The notes below the pieces were generated by a model. It was not told the origin of the DNA, made no database searches, and was given only the letters and a program-made list of their open reading frames with translations. Positions 1-10,911 of a stretch of DNA of 32,780 nucleotides are shown here, piece after piece (position 1 is the stretch's first letter; each line of letters starts with the position of its first letter). The stretch is from positions 1 through 32,780 of the forward strand of contig JAISTU010000159.1 in assembly GCA_031272415.1 (NCBI GenBank), written 5' to 3'. The position numbers and the translations under genes were made by a program. The DNA comes from Bacteroidales bacterium. GTDB lineage: Bacteria > Bacteroidota > Bacteroidia > Bacteroidales > WCHB1-69.

Positions 1-34
1 AGGAGGGTGCAAAAATGCAAAAAAAATCCCTCCT
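1..34 (-). terminator. Possible terminator hairpin after the hydrolase gene
   Basis: AGGAGGG (1-7) pairs perfectly with CCCTCCT (28-34), only 9 bases past the stop of the minus-strand hydrolase gene. The loop is A/T-rich. Any T-tract following the hairpin on the minus strand would lie outside the window, so terminator function is inferred. The loop text (GTGCAAAAATGCAAAAAAAA) resembles part of a dispersed repeat seen again near 28030. Confidence 0.4.
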
Positions 35-42
35 TTTATATT

Positions 43-831
43 TCATATTTCTTTCATATTTTTCAAAAAATTCATTGCTGTTTTATTGAAAAAGAGTGAG
101 TTATCAATATTACATAAATGTCCTGCATTGGGGACGATAGAAAGGAAAGCATTTTTTGAGGGATATTTTTCCAAAAATTGTTTTACTCTCGGCAAAAACA
201 TGTAATCCTCTTCGCCCATTATGTAAAGTGTTGGTATTGATATTTTTAAGGAATAAATATGGCTTAAATAATCCGTAATTTTAGTTGTCAAAGCGAGCCA
301 GCGTGAAAATTCTTTTTGTCCAATTTTTATTGCATTGTCAATGAACATATTACGAGAAAATTGATGTCGTTTTTTTGGCATTAAAATTTTGGAATAGAAT
401 TTATAAATCCACATATACGGCATAAATTTTCGCAAGGGACGCACGATAGTGAGCAAAATTTTGGAACGTAGATTAAACTCTATAATCGTACCTGCCATTA
501 TCATACTTTTTACCCGCTGCGGATATAGTTGTGCAATTTTGCGGATAACAATTGTACCCATTGAACAACCCATGAAATGACATGCTGTAAGTTGCAGATA
601 ATCAATCACTTCCATTACATTGCTAATAATTTCATCATACGAATATTGCCTACTAAAAGGTAGCCTCGCTTTAGATTGTCCGTGTCCGGCAAGGTCTATC
701 AACAAAAGGTTATATTCTGCCGCAAAAACAGCAATTTGTTTGTAAAAAACAGCACTGCTACCGCCCAGTCCGTGTATAAACACCATCCATTGAGTAGTAT
801 TTTTATTTTCAAAAGTCTTGTAAAACAGCAT
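43..831 (-). CDS. Alpha/beta hydrolase fold protein
   Basis: A 262-residue protein of the alpha/beta hydrolase superfamily, probably a cytoplasmic esterase, lipase or acyl hydrolase; the substrate cannot be told. An oxyanion-hole HGLGG motif lies near residue 20. The nucleophile elbow GCSMGT has its serine at about residue 90. A late acidic residue sits in MGEEDYMF and the catalytic histidine in NAGHLCN near the C-terminus, so the triad looks complete. No signal peptide is evident. The ATG at 831 is 7 bp downstream of the ligA stop, so the two genes are almost certainly cotranscribed with ligA first. The pairing does not suggest a functional link. Family call is secure; specific function unknown. 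Confidence 0.85.
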   Translation of the reverse strand: MLFYKTFENKNTTQWMVFIHGLGGSSAVFYKQIAVFAAEYNLLLIDLAGHGQSKARLPFSRQYSYDEIISNVMEVIDYLQLTACHFMGCSMGTIVIRKIAQLYPQRVKSMIMAGTIIEFNLRSKILLTIVRPLRKFMPYMWIYKFYSKILMPKKRHQFSRNMFIDNAIKIGQKEFSRWLALTTKITDYLSHIYSLKISIPTLYIMGEEDYMFLPRVKQFLEKYPSKNAFLSIVPNAGHLCNIDNSLFFNKTAMNFLKNMKEI

Positions 832-838
832 TTTTAGG

Positions 839-2965
<2,127 letters not shown>

Positions 2966-3037
2966 TCAAAATAAAATCGTTTTTTTTACGTTATAAATGT
3001 TTAAAATATTTATAAGAAAAATACAAAAATCGAAGGA

Positions 3038-4630
3038 ATGAATTATAAAAACAGACAAAAATTAGTATTGTTGGCTTTTCTATTGCCAATAATTTCTTTT
3101 GCACAAACAGTTGATTTTGAGGATTTTAGAGACGAATGCACGACCATTACGATGGGCAAAAAGGCGACACATGACGGCTCTGTACGCACTTCGCACACAG
3201 ACGACAGCCACAGAACTCGCTCTAATATTTTGATAGTGCCGGCAGCAAATCACCCCAAAGAGGCAACCGTTACCATGTATAAACGGCTCTGGTGTGATAC
3301 GACCAAAATGCGTTCCTATCGCAATGATTCTATTGGTGTTATTCCGCAAGTTGAGCATACTTTTGGGTACATCAACACGGCATATCCTTGCATGAACGAA
3401 AAGCAGTTGGCAATTGGAGAATCTACTATCGGCGGACGTAATACTTTGCAATCGGATAATGGTTTAATTGATTGCCAGCGTTTGTGCGGATTGTTGTTGC
3501 AACGCTGTTCAACGGCACGACAGGCTATTGCTACCGCCGGCGATTTGCTAAAAAAATATGGCTGGATAGATGCGGGAGAATGCTTAACAATAGCCGACAA
3601 AAATGAAGTTTGGCACTTGGAAATCTATGGTCCCGGCAAAGGCAATAAAGGTGCTTTATGGGTGGCGCAAAGAGTGCCTGATGACCATGTTGCAGTCAAT
3701 GCCAATGCGAGTACTATTAGTTTGATAGACACTACTTTACATGATTATTTTATGTATTCTGACAATCTATTTCAATTGGCATTGGACAGCGGTTGGTGGA
3801 AAAAAGGCGAGCCGTTTCGGTTTTGCTATGTATATGCACCACACAGCCGTACCATGTTGGCGTGTCGCCGCAGGGAATGGAGAGTGTTTGATTTGGTAGC
3901 ACCTTCTTTGCACCTTGACCCCAACACGGAATTGTACCCGTTCTCGGTAAAACCTGATAGTTTGGTTTCTATAGAAAAAATGATGAGCATTTTCAGGGAT
4001 TATTACGAAGGAACAGAATATGATATGAGAAAAAATATTACGGTTACAAATGACAGTGGAAAAACGGTTATCTCGCCATTGGCAAATCCTTTTATGACAG
4101 TAGATGAACTCAAACTTCATAAAGTAAATGGGGGCTGGCATCAATATGGTGAACGGGCAATAGCAGTACGTTTTACGATGTATGGAACTGTTTTGCAGTG
4201 TCGGAATTGGTTACCTGATGAAATTGGCGGTGTGGCTTGGATTGCGTTGGACAATGTAGCCTCTTCGGTTTATGTGCCGATTTATTGTTCTGTTACCGAT
4301 TTGCCAACTACTTATAAAACTTGTGGCAGACAAACAGGATTTAGCAAAGATGCTGCGTGGTGGGCTTTTAATCGCTTGGGAACTCTTGCCTCCAAACGCT
4401 GGGGTAGTATGCGACATGATATTGATAGTACATGGCAACCCTTTCAAAATGAGATGTTTACAGAACAGCCTGTGATTGAGAAAAAAGCATTGGACGTTTA
4501 TAATGCCAAAAATCCTACCAAAACAATAAAAATTTTGACCGATTATACAAATCTTTATGCTAACAAAGCCGTACAAAAGGCATGGGATTTGGGCGACCAA
4601 ATTTGGACAAAATATGACGGAATGTGGTAA
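3038..4630 (+). CDS. Exported dipeptidase, peptidase family C69 (PepD type)
   Basis: A 530-residue N-terminal-nucleophile peptidase of family C69, predicted to cleave dipeptides outside the cytoplasm. Residues 1-22 form a signal peptide (basic start, hydrophobic LVLLAFLLPIISFA, cleavage before QT). A short propeptide follows, then Cys34 in the family signature ECTTITMGKKATHDGS. By family knowledge this cysteine becomes the N-terminal nucleophile after autoprocessing. The following HTDDSHRTRSN segment and length of about 500 residues match the family. ATG at 3038. It diverges from ligA and lies 131 bp before the patatin gene on the same strand, so the two may or may not share a transcript. No clear promoter was recognised upstream. 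Confidence 0.9.
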   Translation: MNYKNRQKLVLLAFLLPIISFAQTVDFEDFRDECTTITMGKKATHDGSVRTSHTDDSHRTRSNILIVPAANHPKEATVTMYKRLWCDTTKMRSYRNDSIGVIPQVEHTFGYINTAYPCMNEKQLAIGESTIGGRNTLQSDNGLIDCQRLCGLLLQRCSTARQAIATAGDLLKKYGWIDAGECLTIADKNEVWHLEIYGPGKGNKGALWVAQRVPDDHVAVNANASTISLIDTTLHDYFMYSDNLFQLALDSGWWKKGEPFRFCYVYAPHSRTMLACRRREWRVFDLVAPSLHLDPNTELYPFSVKPDSLVSIEKMMSIFRDYYEGTEYDMRKNITVTNDSGKTVISPLANPFMTVDELKLHKVNGGWHQYGERAIAVRFTMYGTVLQCRNWLPDEIGGVAWIALDNVASSVYVPIYCSVTDLPTTYKTCGRQTGFSKDAAWWAFNRLGTLASKRWGSMRHDIDSTWQPFQNEMFTEQPVIEKKALDVYNAKNPTKTIKILTDYTNLYANKAVQKAWDLGDQIWTKYDGMW

Positions 4631-4761
4631 AAAATGTGCAAAAAGTAAAAAAAAGGTCTATTTATGCAAAAAATAAACTGTCATTTTCGGCATTGGGTTT
4701 TAATTGTTTTCAATTTATTTTTAATTTACACAAGTAACGCACACAAAACAGTGATTTAGAG

Positions 4762-5565
4762 ATGAAAAAAGATAGAAAAATAGGGATTTGTCTCAGCGGA
4801 GGCGGTGCTTTGGGATATGCACATATTGGTGCTTTACAGGCATTGGAAGAGGCTGGTATTGAGGTCAATTACGTTTCCGGCACCAGCATGGGGGCTATCG
4901 TTGGAGTGTTGTATGCAGCAGGTTATTCGCCCAAAGAAATTTTTGAATTGATAGAAAAAGAAAAAGTATATAAAACCATCAATTTGTTGGATTTAAGAGG
5001 CGATGACAAAACAGGATTTTCTAAACATACCAAATTGCGAAAAGTATTGGATAAATATCTCGCTTTCAATGAGTTTGACAGTTTAAAGAAACATTTTTTT
5101 GTTTGCTGTACGGATATTCGCAATGGTATTGCTCGCATTTTTGATTCTGGTAGCCACTTAAAAGAATATGTAATCGCTTCTGCATCAATACCTTGTATAT
5201 ATGAGTCTGTAATGATTGACGGTGTAGAATATTTGGACGGCGGCATTGTCAATAATTTTCCTATTGAGCCATTGATAGAGCAACAATGTGATGTCATTTT
5301 TGGGGTTAGTGTTGTGCATTTTACTCCTTATACCGAAGAGGTAGGCAGGTTAAATTTGTTGCCGTTGGTCTATGCACTCATGGATGAAAATATCAACAAA
5401 GAGCGACATCAACTTTGCCACCATTTTATTGCTGTTGAAGGTATGAATACTATTGATAATCACATCTTTTCATTCAAAAATTATCAATATATTTATCAAT
5501 GTGGCTACCAAAGCATGAAAAAATATTTGTCTCAAAACGCAAAGCAGTTGAGAATTGAAAATTGA
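4762..5565 (+). CDS. Patatin-like phospholipase
   Basis: A 267-residue patatin-family lipid acyl hydrolase with a Ser-Asp dyad. The glycine-rich oxyanion loop GGGALGYAHIGAL lies at residues 14-26. The nucleophile Ser42 is in GTSMG and the catalytic Asp159 in DGG. No signal peptide or outer-membrane barrel domain is present, so it is probably cytoplasmic or inner-membrane associated, like RssA-type proteins. Substrate unknown. The last codons are odd: the C-terminus QLRIEN and the TGA stop are encoded by an AATTGAAA-type oligomer that continues beyond the gene to about 5578, suggesting the original 3' end was replaced by a dispersed repeat. Confidence 0.9.
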   Translation: MKKDRKIGICLSGGGALGYAHIGALQALEEAGIEVNYVSGTSMGAIVGVLYAAGYSPKEIFELIEKEKVYKTINLLDLRGDDKTGFSKHTKLRKVLDKYLAFNEFDSLKKHFFVCCTDIRNGIARIFDSGSHLKEYVIASASIPCIYESVMIDGVEYLDGGIVNNFPIEPLIEQQCDVIFGVSVVHFTPYTEEVGRLNLLPLVYALMDENINKERHQLCHHFIAVEGMNTIDNHIFSFKNYQYIYQCGYQSMKKYLSQNAKQLRIEN

Positions 5566-5578
5566 AAATTGAGAGTTG
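5548..5578 (+). repeat. AATTGAAA-type tandem oligomer across a gene end
   Basis: Three imperfect units of AATTGA(A/G)A run through the final codons and stop of the patatin gene into the intergenic space. Related text is found at 15826-15838, 25604-25627 (minus-strand sense) and inside the coding sequence at 27659-27690. Confidence 0.7.
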
Positions 5579-5597
5579 TTGTAGGGGAAAGGCAAAG

Positions 5598-5645
5598 AAA
5601 GTGTAATGTGTAGAGTGTAGATTTTTTTTTGCATTTTGGGATAAA
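5598..5645 (-). repeat. Dispersed CCCAAAATGC / TCTACAC heptamer element
   Basis: Read on the minus strand this is TTATCCCAAAATGC, an A-run, then two TCTACAC heptamers. The same order occurs near 15906-15968, 20250-20290, 25507-25600, 28026-28069 and (heptamers only) 32754-32780. Confidence 0.7.
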
Positions 5646-5685
5646 TTTGTTCTAAAAATTGAAAAAAAACTTTCAACTTCCTTTT

Positions 5686-5729
5686 CAGCCCTGTACCTTT
5701 TGTCCTTGTACCCTTTTCGGGCAGGGCTG
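5686..5729. terminator. Inverted repeat between convergent genes, possible bidirectional terminator
   Basis: CAGCCCTG (5686-5693) pairs perfectly with CAGGGCTG (5722-5729), with a smaller inner CCC/GGG pairing (5711-5713/5719-5721). It lies between the convergent patatin and recG genes. A T-rich run follows on the minus strand. No long T-tract follows immediately on either strand, so termination is plausible, not shown. It could equally be a dispersed palindrome. Confidence 0.4.
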
Positions 5730-5755
5730 CCGTTTCTATATTTTTTAATTGAAAT

Positions 5756-7870
5756 TTATCCTATTTTATAGTAAGTCTTTGATTTAAAGAGTTTTATAAG
5801 ATATTTTTTGAGCAGTGCATGTTGGGGGAGAGAGAGTTCGGGGTCTTGGGCGAGGATAGAGGCGGCTTGTTTGTAGGCAATATCAATGATAGAGGCATCT
5901 TTTTCGTTGGCAATATCCAATAGTTTAAAATTCAAAGCCCCGCTTTGTTTGATACCTGCGATGTCGCCGGGACCTCTTAATTGCAGGTCTTTGTTAGCAA
6001 TTTCAAAGCCATCGGTGGTGTTTATCATGGCTTTTATTCTTTTTTTGGATACATCGGTCAATTTGACGCCCGTAACAAGCAGACAATAAGACTGTTCTGC
6101 ACCGCGACCGACCCGCCCCCGCAACTGATGCAATTGCGATAACCCAAATCTTTCCGCATTTTCAATCACCATTACGCTCGCATTGGGAACATCTACCCCC
6201 ACTTCGATGACCGTTGTTGCCAACATAATTTGCGTTTGACCACTTACAAAAGCCTGCATTTGTTGTTCTTTTTCGTCTGTCGGCAACTGACCATGCACGC
6301 ACGAAATATGATATTGAGGCTCCGGAAAATCTATCTTAAACGCCTCATAACCCTCCATTAAATTGCGAAAATCCATTGTTTCTGACTCTTTTATGAGCGG
6401 AAAAACAACATAAATTTGCCTCCCTTTGGCAATTTCAGATTTCAAAAAATGGGTCAATTGTTGCCGATGATTTTGATATAAATGCTTGGTTATAATTTGT
6501 TTACGTCCTGCCGGCAGTTCATCAATTTTAGACACTTCCAAATCGCCATAAACAGTCATTGACAAAGTGCGCGGAATCGGCGTTGCAGTCATTATCAAAA
6601 CATGTGGCGGAATAATATTTTTTCGCCATAATTTAGCCCTTTGCTCTACTCCAAATCGATGTTGTTCATCAATCACTACAAATCCCAAACGATTAAAAAC
6701 AACGCTGTTTTCTACTAATGCATGAGTTCCTATAAGTATCTGAATTTCACCGTTTTCAATAGCAGGCAGTATCAATTTTCTGTCTTTCTTTTTGGTTGAA
6801 CCGGTCAATAATTCAACTTTAACGGGCATATTTTGCAACACTTTTGTAATACTTTTGTAATGCTGCATTGCCAAAATTTCGGTAGGAGCCATTAAGCAAG
6901 TTTGGTAGCCGTTGCCGATTGCCAACAACATCAACATTACTGCTGTAATGGTTTTTCCGCTGCCGACGTCCCCCTGCAAAAGTCGGTTCATTTGTTTGCC
7001 GGACTTAAAATCAGCCCAAATTTCTTTAATCACCCGCTCTTGTGCTTTTGTGAGCGAAAAAGGCAAATGATGATAATAAAATTCATTGAAAAGACTGCCT
7101 ACTTTGGGGAAAATGTAGCCGTTGCTTTGTTCTTTGTGCATCCTTTTTAATCGCAACATAAACAATTGCATAAAAAATACCTCCTCAAATTTGAGGCGAT
7201 ATTGGGCTTTTTCATTTAACTCCATATTTTGCGGAAAATGAATGTTTATCAGTGCATTACGTCTATCCATTAAATGCAATTGTTGAAGTACGGAAGTCGG
7301 CAAATTTTCAAGTATTTGTTGATGAACTTCTGACAAAACTTGATAACATAATTTGCTGATATTGAGGCTGTCTAATCCACTTTTTTTGGCTTTTTCGGAA
7401 GTAATATAGCAAGGCAAAAAGGGGATATTATCTTTTTGTGTGTCATCATTTTCTATTCGCATTTCAGGATGCGAGATATTGATGGTATGATTAAAAGCTG
7501 TTGGTCTTCCGAACACAATGTAAATCACATCTTTACGCAAATAATCCGACCAATATTTGAGACTTTTAAACCAAACCAATTCTATTTCGGAAATTCCGTC
7601 TGAAAATAGGGCAATTAACCTACTTTTAGCCCCTTCTCCCACTATTTTTGCGTCAACAATATGCCCTCTGATTTGAATGTCTGTATTGAGCATTTGAGCG
7701 GCTTGCAGGCAAGAGTAAAACTTCGATTTATCCACATGTTTAAACGGATAATAGGTCAAAAAATCGGCGTAAGTGCTGATACCAAATTCTTTTTCGAGTA
7801 TATCCGCCTTTCTGGAACCTACTCCTTTGAGAAATTTTACCGAAGTACTAAAAACAGAATTATTTTGCAT
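5756..7870 (-). CDS. recG: ATP-dependent DNA helicase RecG
   Basis: Branch-migrating helicase that remodels stalled replication forks and Holliday junctions. At 704 residues it has the usual length. The N-terminal wedge/OB region (about 1-250) begins with LKGVGSRKADILEKEFGI, a helix-hairpin-helix-like start typical of RecG. Walker A GDVGSGKT is near residue 299, the DEQH box in VVIDEQHRFGVEQR near 397, motif III in MTATPIPRT, and motifs IV-VI include VIEVGVDVPNA and QLRGRVGRG. The C-terminal LQLRGPGDIAGIKQSG block is the conserved RecG tail. The ATG at 7870 is 21 bp after gpsA, making it the last gene of a three-gene minus-strand unit. Confidence 0.97.
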   Translation of the reverse strand: MQNNSVFSTSVKFLKGVGSRKADILEKEFGISTYADFLTYYPFKHVDKSKFYSCLQAAQMLNTDIQIRGHIVDAKIVGEGAKSRLIALFSDGISEIELVWFKSLKYWSDYLRKDVIYIVFGRPTAFNHTINISHPEMRIENDDTQKDNIPFLPCYITSEKAKKSGLDSLNISKLCYQVLSEVHQQILENLPTSVLQQLHLMDRRNALINIHFPQNMELNEKAQYRLKFEEVFFMQLFMLRLKRMHKEQSNGYIFPKVGSLFNEFYYHHLPFSLTKAQERVIKEIWADFKSGKQMNRLLQGDVGSGKTITAVMLMLLAIGNGYQTCLMAPTEILAMQHYKSITKVLQNMPVKVELLTGSTKKKDRKLILPAIENGEIQILIGTHALVENSVVFNRLGFVVIDEQHRFGVEQRAKLWRKNIIPPHVLIMTATPIPRTLSMTVYGDLEVSKIDELPAGRKQIITKHLYQNHRQQLTHFLKSEIAKGRQIYVVFPLIKESETMDFRNLMEGYEAFKIDFPEPQYHISCVHGQLPTDEKEQQMQAFVSGQTQIMLATTVIEVGVDVPNASVMVIENAERFGLSQLHQLRGRVGRGAEQSYCLLVTGVKLTDVSKKRIKAMINTTDGFEIANKDLQLRGPGDIAGIKQSGALNFKLLDIANEKDASIIDIAYKQAASILAQDPELSLPQHALLKKYLIKLFKSKTYYKIG

Positions 7871-7891
7871 AAAAAAGTGCCGATTTTGGCT

Positions 7892-8896
7892 TTATTTTAT
7901 CAGATTGAGGATTTTTTTCATTTCGGCTTTAAGGGGTGCATTTTCATACAAAATTCGGTACACCATTTCGGCAATAGGAATATAAATTTGGTGTTTAGCA
8001 TTGATTTGATGAATACATTTTGCTGCATAATAACCCTCTGCGACCATTTTCATTTCCAATTGAACAGCATTGACCGAATAGCCTCTGCCAATCATCATGC
8101 CAAAAGTACGATTGCGACTGTATTGCGAATAAGATGTTACCAAAAAGTCGCCAGCATAAGGTGAAGTACAAAAATTTCTCTTCTCTAATGGGGCTATTGT
8201 ATTGACAAAATTACACATTTCTCCTACACAATTGGCGTTCAATGAGGCTAATAAATTGTCGCCAAAATCAGCCCCCCTAAATATGCCTCCTGCTAATGCA
8301 TAAATATTTTTCAACACAACTGCATACTCAAGTCCTTCTATATCAGGAGATTGTGATATTTTTACATAATTACAAGCGAACATTTTTTGCACATTTTCCG
8401 CCAAATAAGGATTGGCAGAGCCGGCAGTCAAATAGGTTAATTTTTCATCTGCAATTTCTTCTGCGTGCGAGGGACCACTGACAACACATAAATAATCATC
8501 TTTTATTGAGAAAGTATCTGACATATAGGCACTTACGGTCTGCATAGTTTCAGGAACTATCCCTTTGATGGCGGAGACGATATTTTTGCCTTTTAAGTCC
8601 TTTTTATCCAATGTAGAGAGCGTTTTGTGCAAATAAACCGAAGGCGTAACCAATACAACTGTATCTGCCGCCGCAATAATGGCTTTCAATCGGGTAGAGA
8701 TATGAATTTTACGCGGATTGAACTCTACTGAACTCAAATACAGTGCATTATGTCCATATTCTTTTAAACTTTCAACAATTTCAGGCTCTCGCACCCACCA
8801 ATATACATTTAATTGATTGTCATACAATATTTTAACAATGGCTGTTGCCCAACTGCCTCCTCCTATAACTGCTATTTTTTCTTTGTTCTGATACAT
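7892..8896 (-). CDS. gpsA: NAD(P)H-dependent glycerol-3-phosphate dehydrogenase
   Basis: Reduces dihydroxyacetone phosphate to sn-glycerol 3-phosphate for phospholipid synthesis in the cytoplasm. The Rossmann motif IAVIGGGSWATAI lies at residues 8-20. The segment LCVVSGPSHAEEI and the catalytic lysine region LKNIYALAGGI (about residue 193) are typical. The ATG at 8896 gives 334 residues, matching the family; the frame could be extended to a TTG at 8929, which would overlap the upstream gene by 4 bp and add a basic leader, and is rejected. It sits between the DUF4139 gene (29 bp upstream) and recG (21 bp downstream), so cotranscription is likely. Confidence 0.95.
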   Translation of the reverse strand: MYQNKEKIAVIGGGSWATAIVKILYDNQLNVYWWVREPEIVESLKEYGHNALYLSSVEFNPRKIHISTRLKAIIAAADTVVLVTPSVYLHKTLSTLDKKDLKGKNIVSAIKGIVPETMQTVSAYMSDTFSIKDDYLCVVSGPSHAEEIADEKLTYLTAGSANPYLAENVQKMFACNYVKISQSPDIEGLEYAVVLKNIYALAGGIFRGADFGDNLLASLNANCVGEMCNFVNTIAPLEKRNFCTSPYAGDFLVTSYSQYSRNRTFGMMIGRGYSVNAVQLEMKMVAEGYYAAKCIHQINAKHQIYIPIAEMVYRILYENAPLKAEMKKILNLIK

Positions 8897-8925
8897 AAAT
8901 TTTATTTTTTTTAACTTGCTGATTA

Positions 8926-10557
8926 TCAAAGATTTATAATTGTTTTACTTTTGGGATATTTTACTTTGTAACTCAACCTTACTTTTTGGGTTTTATTGGC
9001 AGGAATATTGAGTTTCCACGTTAAAATTCCCAAATCTTTATTCTCTTCTGCGGCAGTTTTTTCTAACAAAGTAACTTCAATTTCGCTGTCTCCGCTGATC
9101 GGGTATTGATCTTTGAGTATCAATGAAATACTATCTGATTTATTGTTGCGAACCGATATATCATAAGTAAAAGTTTGCTCTTTGTTGGACGCCAAAAATT
9201 TAACATCAGATTTATCGGTAATTTTTTCCCTTTTGATAACAATGGCGGGGTCTTTTCCCATGCTAACCGACAGCGTATCAGTGGTTTGCTCTGCTGTAAG
9301 TTGAGTTTTGCCGTTATAAATACCTTCCAAAATAATATTTGCCTCACCGTTGAGAATATTGTATTGCGAATAATTGGCAATTTCTGCCGTCAAATAAACC
9401 GACTTATCCAACTTTGGAACAGAATAATATTGATAAGACACCGGAATTTTCGCCTCTTTGAGCGTTACCGCATGTGCTTTATTGTTCGATGCAATATCAT
9501 AAGGAACTGAAATGTCATAACTTACATTTAATTGATTTTGAACAACTTCCGTATAATCTGCAACACCACTTTGTTTAGACATTGACGGCTGTGCTGTTTC
9601 TGCTGCTCTCGTTTCCATGGTAGCGGATTTTGCCGAAGAAACCATTACATTGCTTGCTGTATTGTTGGAATACACCGTAATTGGTCTTCCAAAATTGATA
9701 AGCCACGTTTTTAAAACAGGTATTCTATTGCTGACAGACGGATTTCCGCTTGATAATGAGAGTTTTACGGACTTCCAATCTATCCCTGTCTGCTGATAAA
9801 TTTGGGCTTTATATACCAAAACTGCCGGCTGCGAAATATTTTCCACTTTAAAATCGTAACAAGGCACCCAGTTCGCATTGGGAGCAATATAATGAATATC
9901 CAAATTAACTTTCGCCGCTGTGCTACTCATCAATTGCAACAACAAAGTGCCTTTGGATATTTTTTTATTGTCTTGTGAATTAAGACTGATTTTTGTGTTT
10001 AATGTGTTGAGTATCAATTGCTTTTTATTTTTTTGATTGGTCAAATTATCAATATTGTTTTGCAATTCCAATCTTTTTGTTCGGTAAAAGGTGAGCATTT
10101 TTTCAATTTCAGCCGTATTAAAACCCTGTTGAGAAGTGTATGTTTGGTTATTTTTATCCAAAAATTCCAAAGATTTTTTATCGGTAGTGATTTGATTTTC
10201 CAACTTTTGGATGTCAGATTTTATAATTTCGATGCTATCTTTTACTTTTTTTATTTCGGATGTTTCATCAATAGTCTCATATTCCGACAGATATGAACTT
10301 GTAAAATGAGCCGAAAGTACTGTTACAGAACTGGGGGCTGCCACTCGGATGGTGTTTTCATCCAAATTGTCTGCCACATTCCTTACCACCACTTCACTAA
10401 CACCCACAGGCAAAGTGAGCGATACAACTTGCGTCAATTCGGCACCACTAAAATACACCGCTGCCGACTGCACTTTGGCGGTCGTAAAAATAGGCTTTTG
10501 CGAATATGCCGCAAAATAAACTCCAAATATCAAAAAAAATAATGTCTTTAATTTCAT
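8926..10557 (-). CDS. Exported DUF4139/DUF4140 (mucoidy inhibitor A-like) protein
   Basis: A 543-residue protein with an N-terminal signal peptide (MKLKTLFFLIFGVYFAAYS, then QKP). An N-terminal DUF4140-type domain (VYFSGAELTQVVSLTLPVG) is followed by a coiled-coil-prone stretch at about residues 95-185, rich in K/E/Q/N. The C-terminal half has the DUF4139 beta-rich core, including NANWVPCYDFKVEN and VLVYKAQIYQQTGIDWKSV. Homologues are annotated as mucoidy inhibitor MuiA-like; their biochemical role is not established. Probably periplasmic or surface exposed. First gene of the unit with gpsA and recG. The ATG at 10557 follows an AT-rich leader; no exact TAnnTTTG promoter was found. Confidence 0.85.
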   Translation of the reverse strand: MKLKTLFFLIFGVYFAAYSQKPIFTTAKVQSAAVYFSGAELTQVVSLTLPVGVSEVVVRNVADNLDENTIRVAAPSSVTVLSAHFTSSYLSEYETIDETSEIKKVKDSIEIIKSDIQKLENQITTDKKSLEFLDKNNQTYTSQQGFNTAEIEKMLTFYRTKRLELQNNIDNLTNQKNKKQLILNTLNTKISLNSQDNKKISKGTLLLQLMSSTAAKVNLDIHYIAPNANWVPCYDFKVENISQPAVLVYKAQIYQQTGIDWKSVKLSLSSGNPSVSNRIPVLKTWLINFGRPITVYSNNTASNVMVSSAKSATMETRAAETAQPSMSKQSGVADYTEVVQNQLNVSYDISVPYDIASNNKAHAVTLKEAKIPVSYQYYSVPKLDKSVYLTAEIANYSQYNILNGEANIILEGIYNGKTQLTAEQTTDTLSVSMGKDPAIVIKREKITDKSDVKFLASNKEQTFTYDISVRNNKSDSISLILKDQYPISGDSEIEVTLLEKTAAEENKDLGILTWKLNIPANKTQKVRLSYKVKYPKSKTIINL

Positions 10558-10865
10558 TTTTTATTAAAAATTATGTAAAATCAACAATAATAACGCAAAA
10601 AAAATCAAAATATTGTGTATCAATTTCTTTTTTTTTTGTATATAATTGATTTTCAATCTAATATATCTATCGAATAAAAAAAATCAAAAAAAAATCAATT
10701 TGCAGGCAACGAAAGGGCATTTTTTTTATCACATAAATATAAGACGTCTTTTTATGAAAGTTGAAATTTGAAAGTTGAAAGTTTTTTATCTTTTAGAGAC
10801 AACTTTTTTGCAAAAAACAGCGTCTTATAGAAAAGTAATTTTTTTATATAATTCAAAAAAAGATG
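10558..10865. other. Divergent AT-rich intergenic region
   Basis: The gap between two divergent genes is 354 bp and holds no ORF. It contains a 9-bp inverted repeat, TATAAGACG (10738-10746) and CGTCTTATA (10821-10829), separated by 74 bp. Inside this are TTGAAAG-type oligomers (10757-10782) akin to repeats elsewhere in the window. The rest is A/T runs. Function unknown. Confidence 0.6.
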
Positions 10866-10873
10866 TAACTTTG
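10866..10873 (+). promoter_or_regulatory. Bacteroidota -7 promoter element (TAACTTTG)
   Basis: Matches TAnnTTTG, preceded by CAAAAAAAGATG as in several other promoters here. It lies 38 bp before the ATG of the PKD protein gene. A T-rich patch near 10841-10848 is a candidate -33 element. Confidence 0.6.
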
Positions 10874-10911
10874 TAAAATAAAGAACACATTTCAAAAAAA
10901 AGTTGAATATT

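Noticed and set aside
3080-4600. Several 90-130 residue minus-strand ORFs across the C69 peptidase gene
   Set aside because: Overlap a gene with a clear signal peptide and catalytic signature; no independent support.
8897-8929. Upstream TTG start extending GpsA by 11 residues and overlapping the upstream gene
   Set aside because: The ATG at 8896 places the Rossmann motif at the usual distance from the N-terminus.
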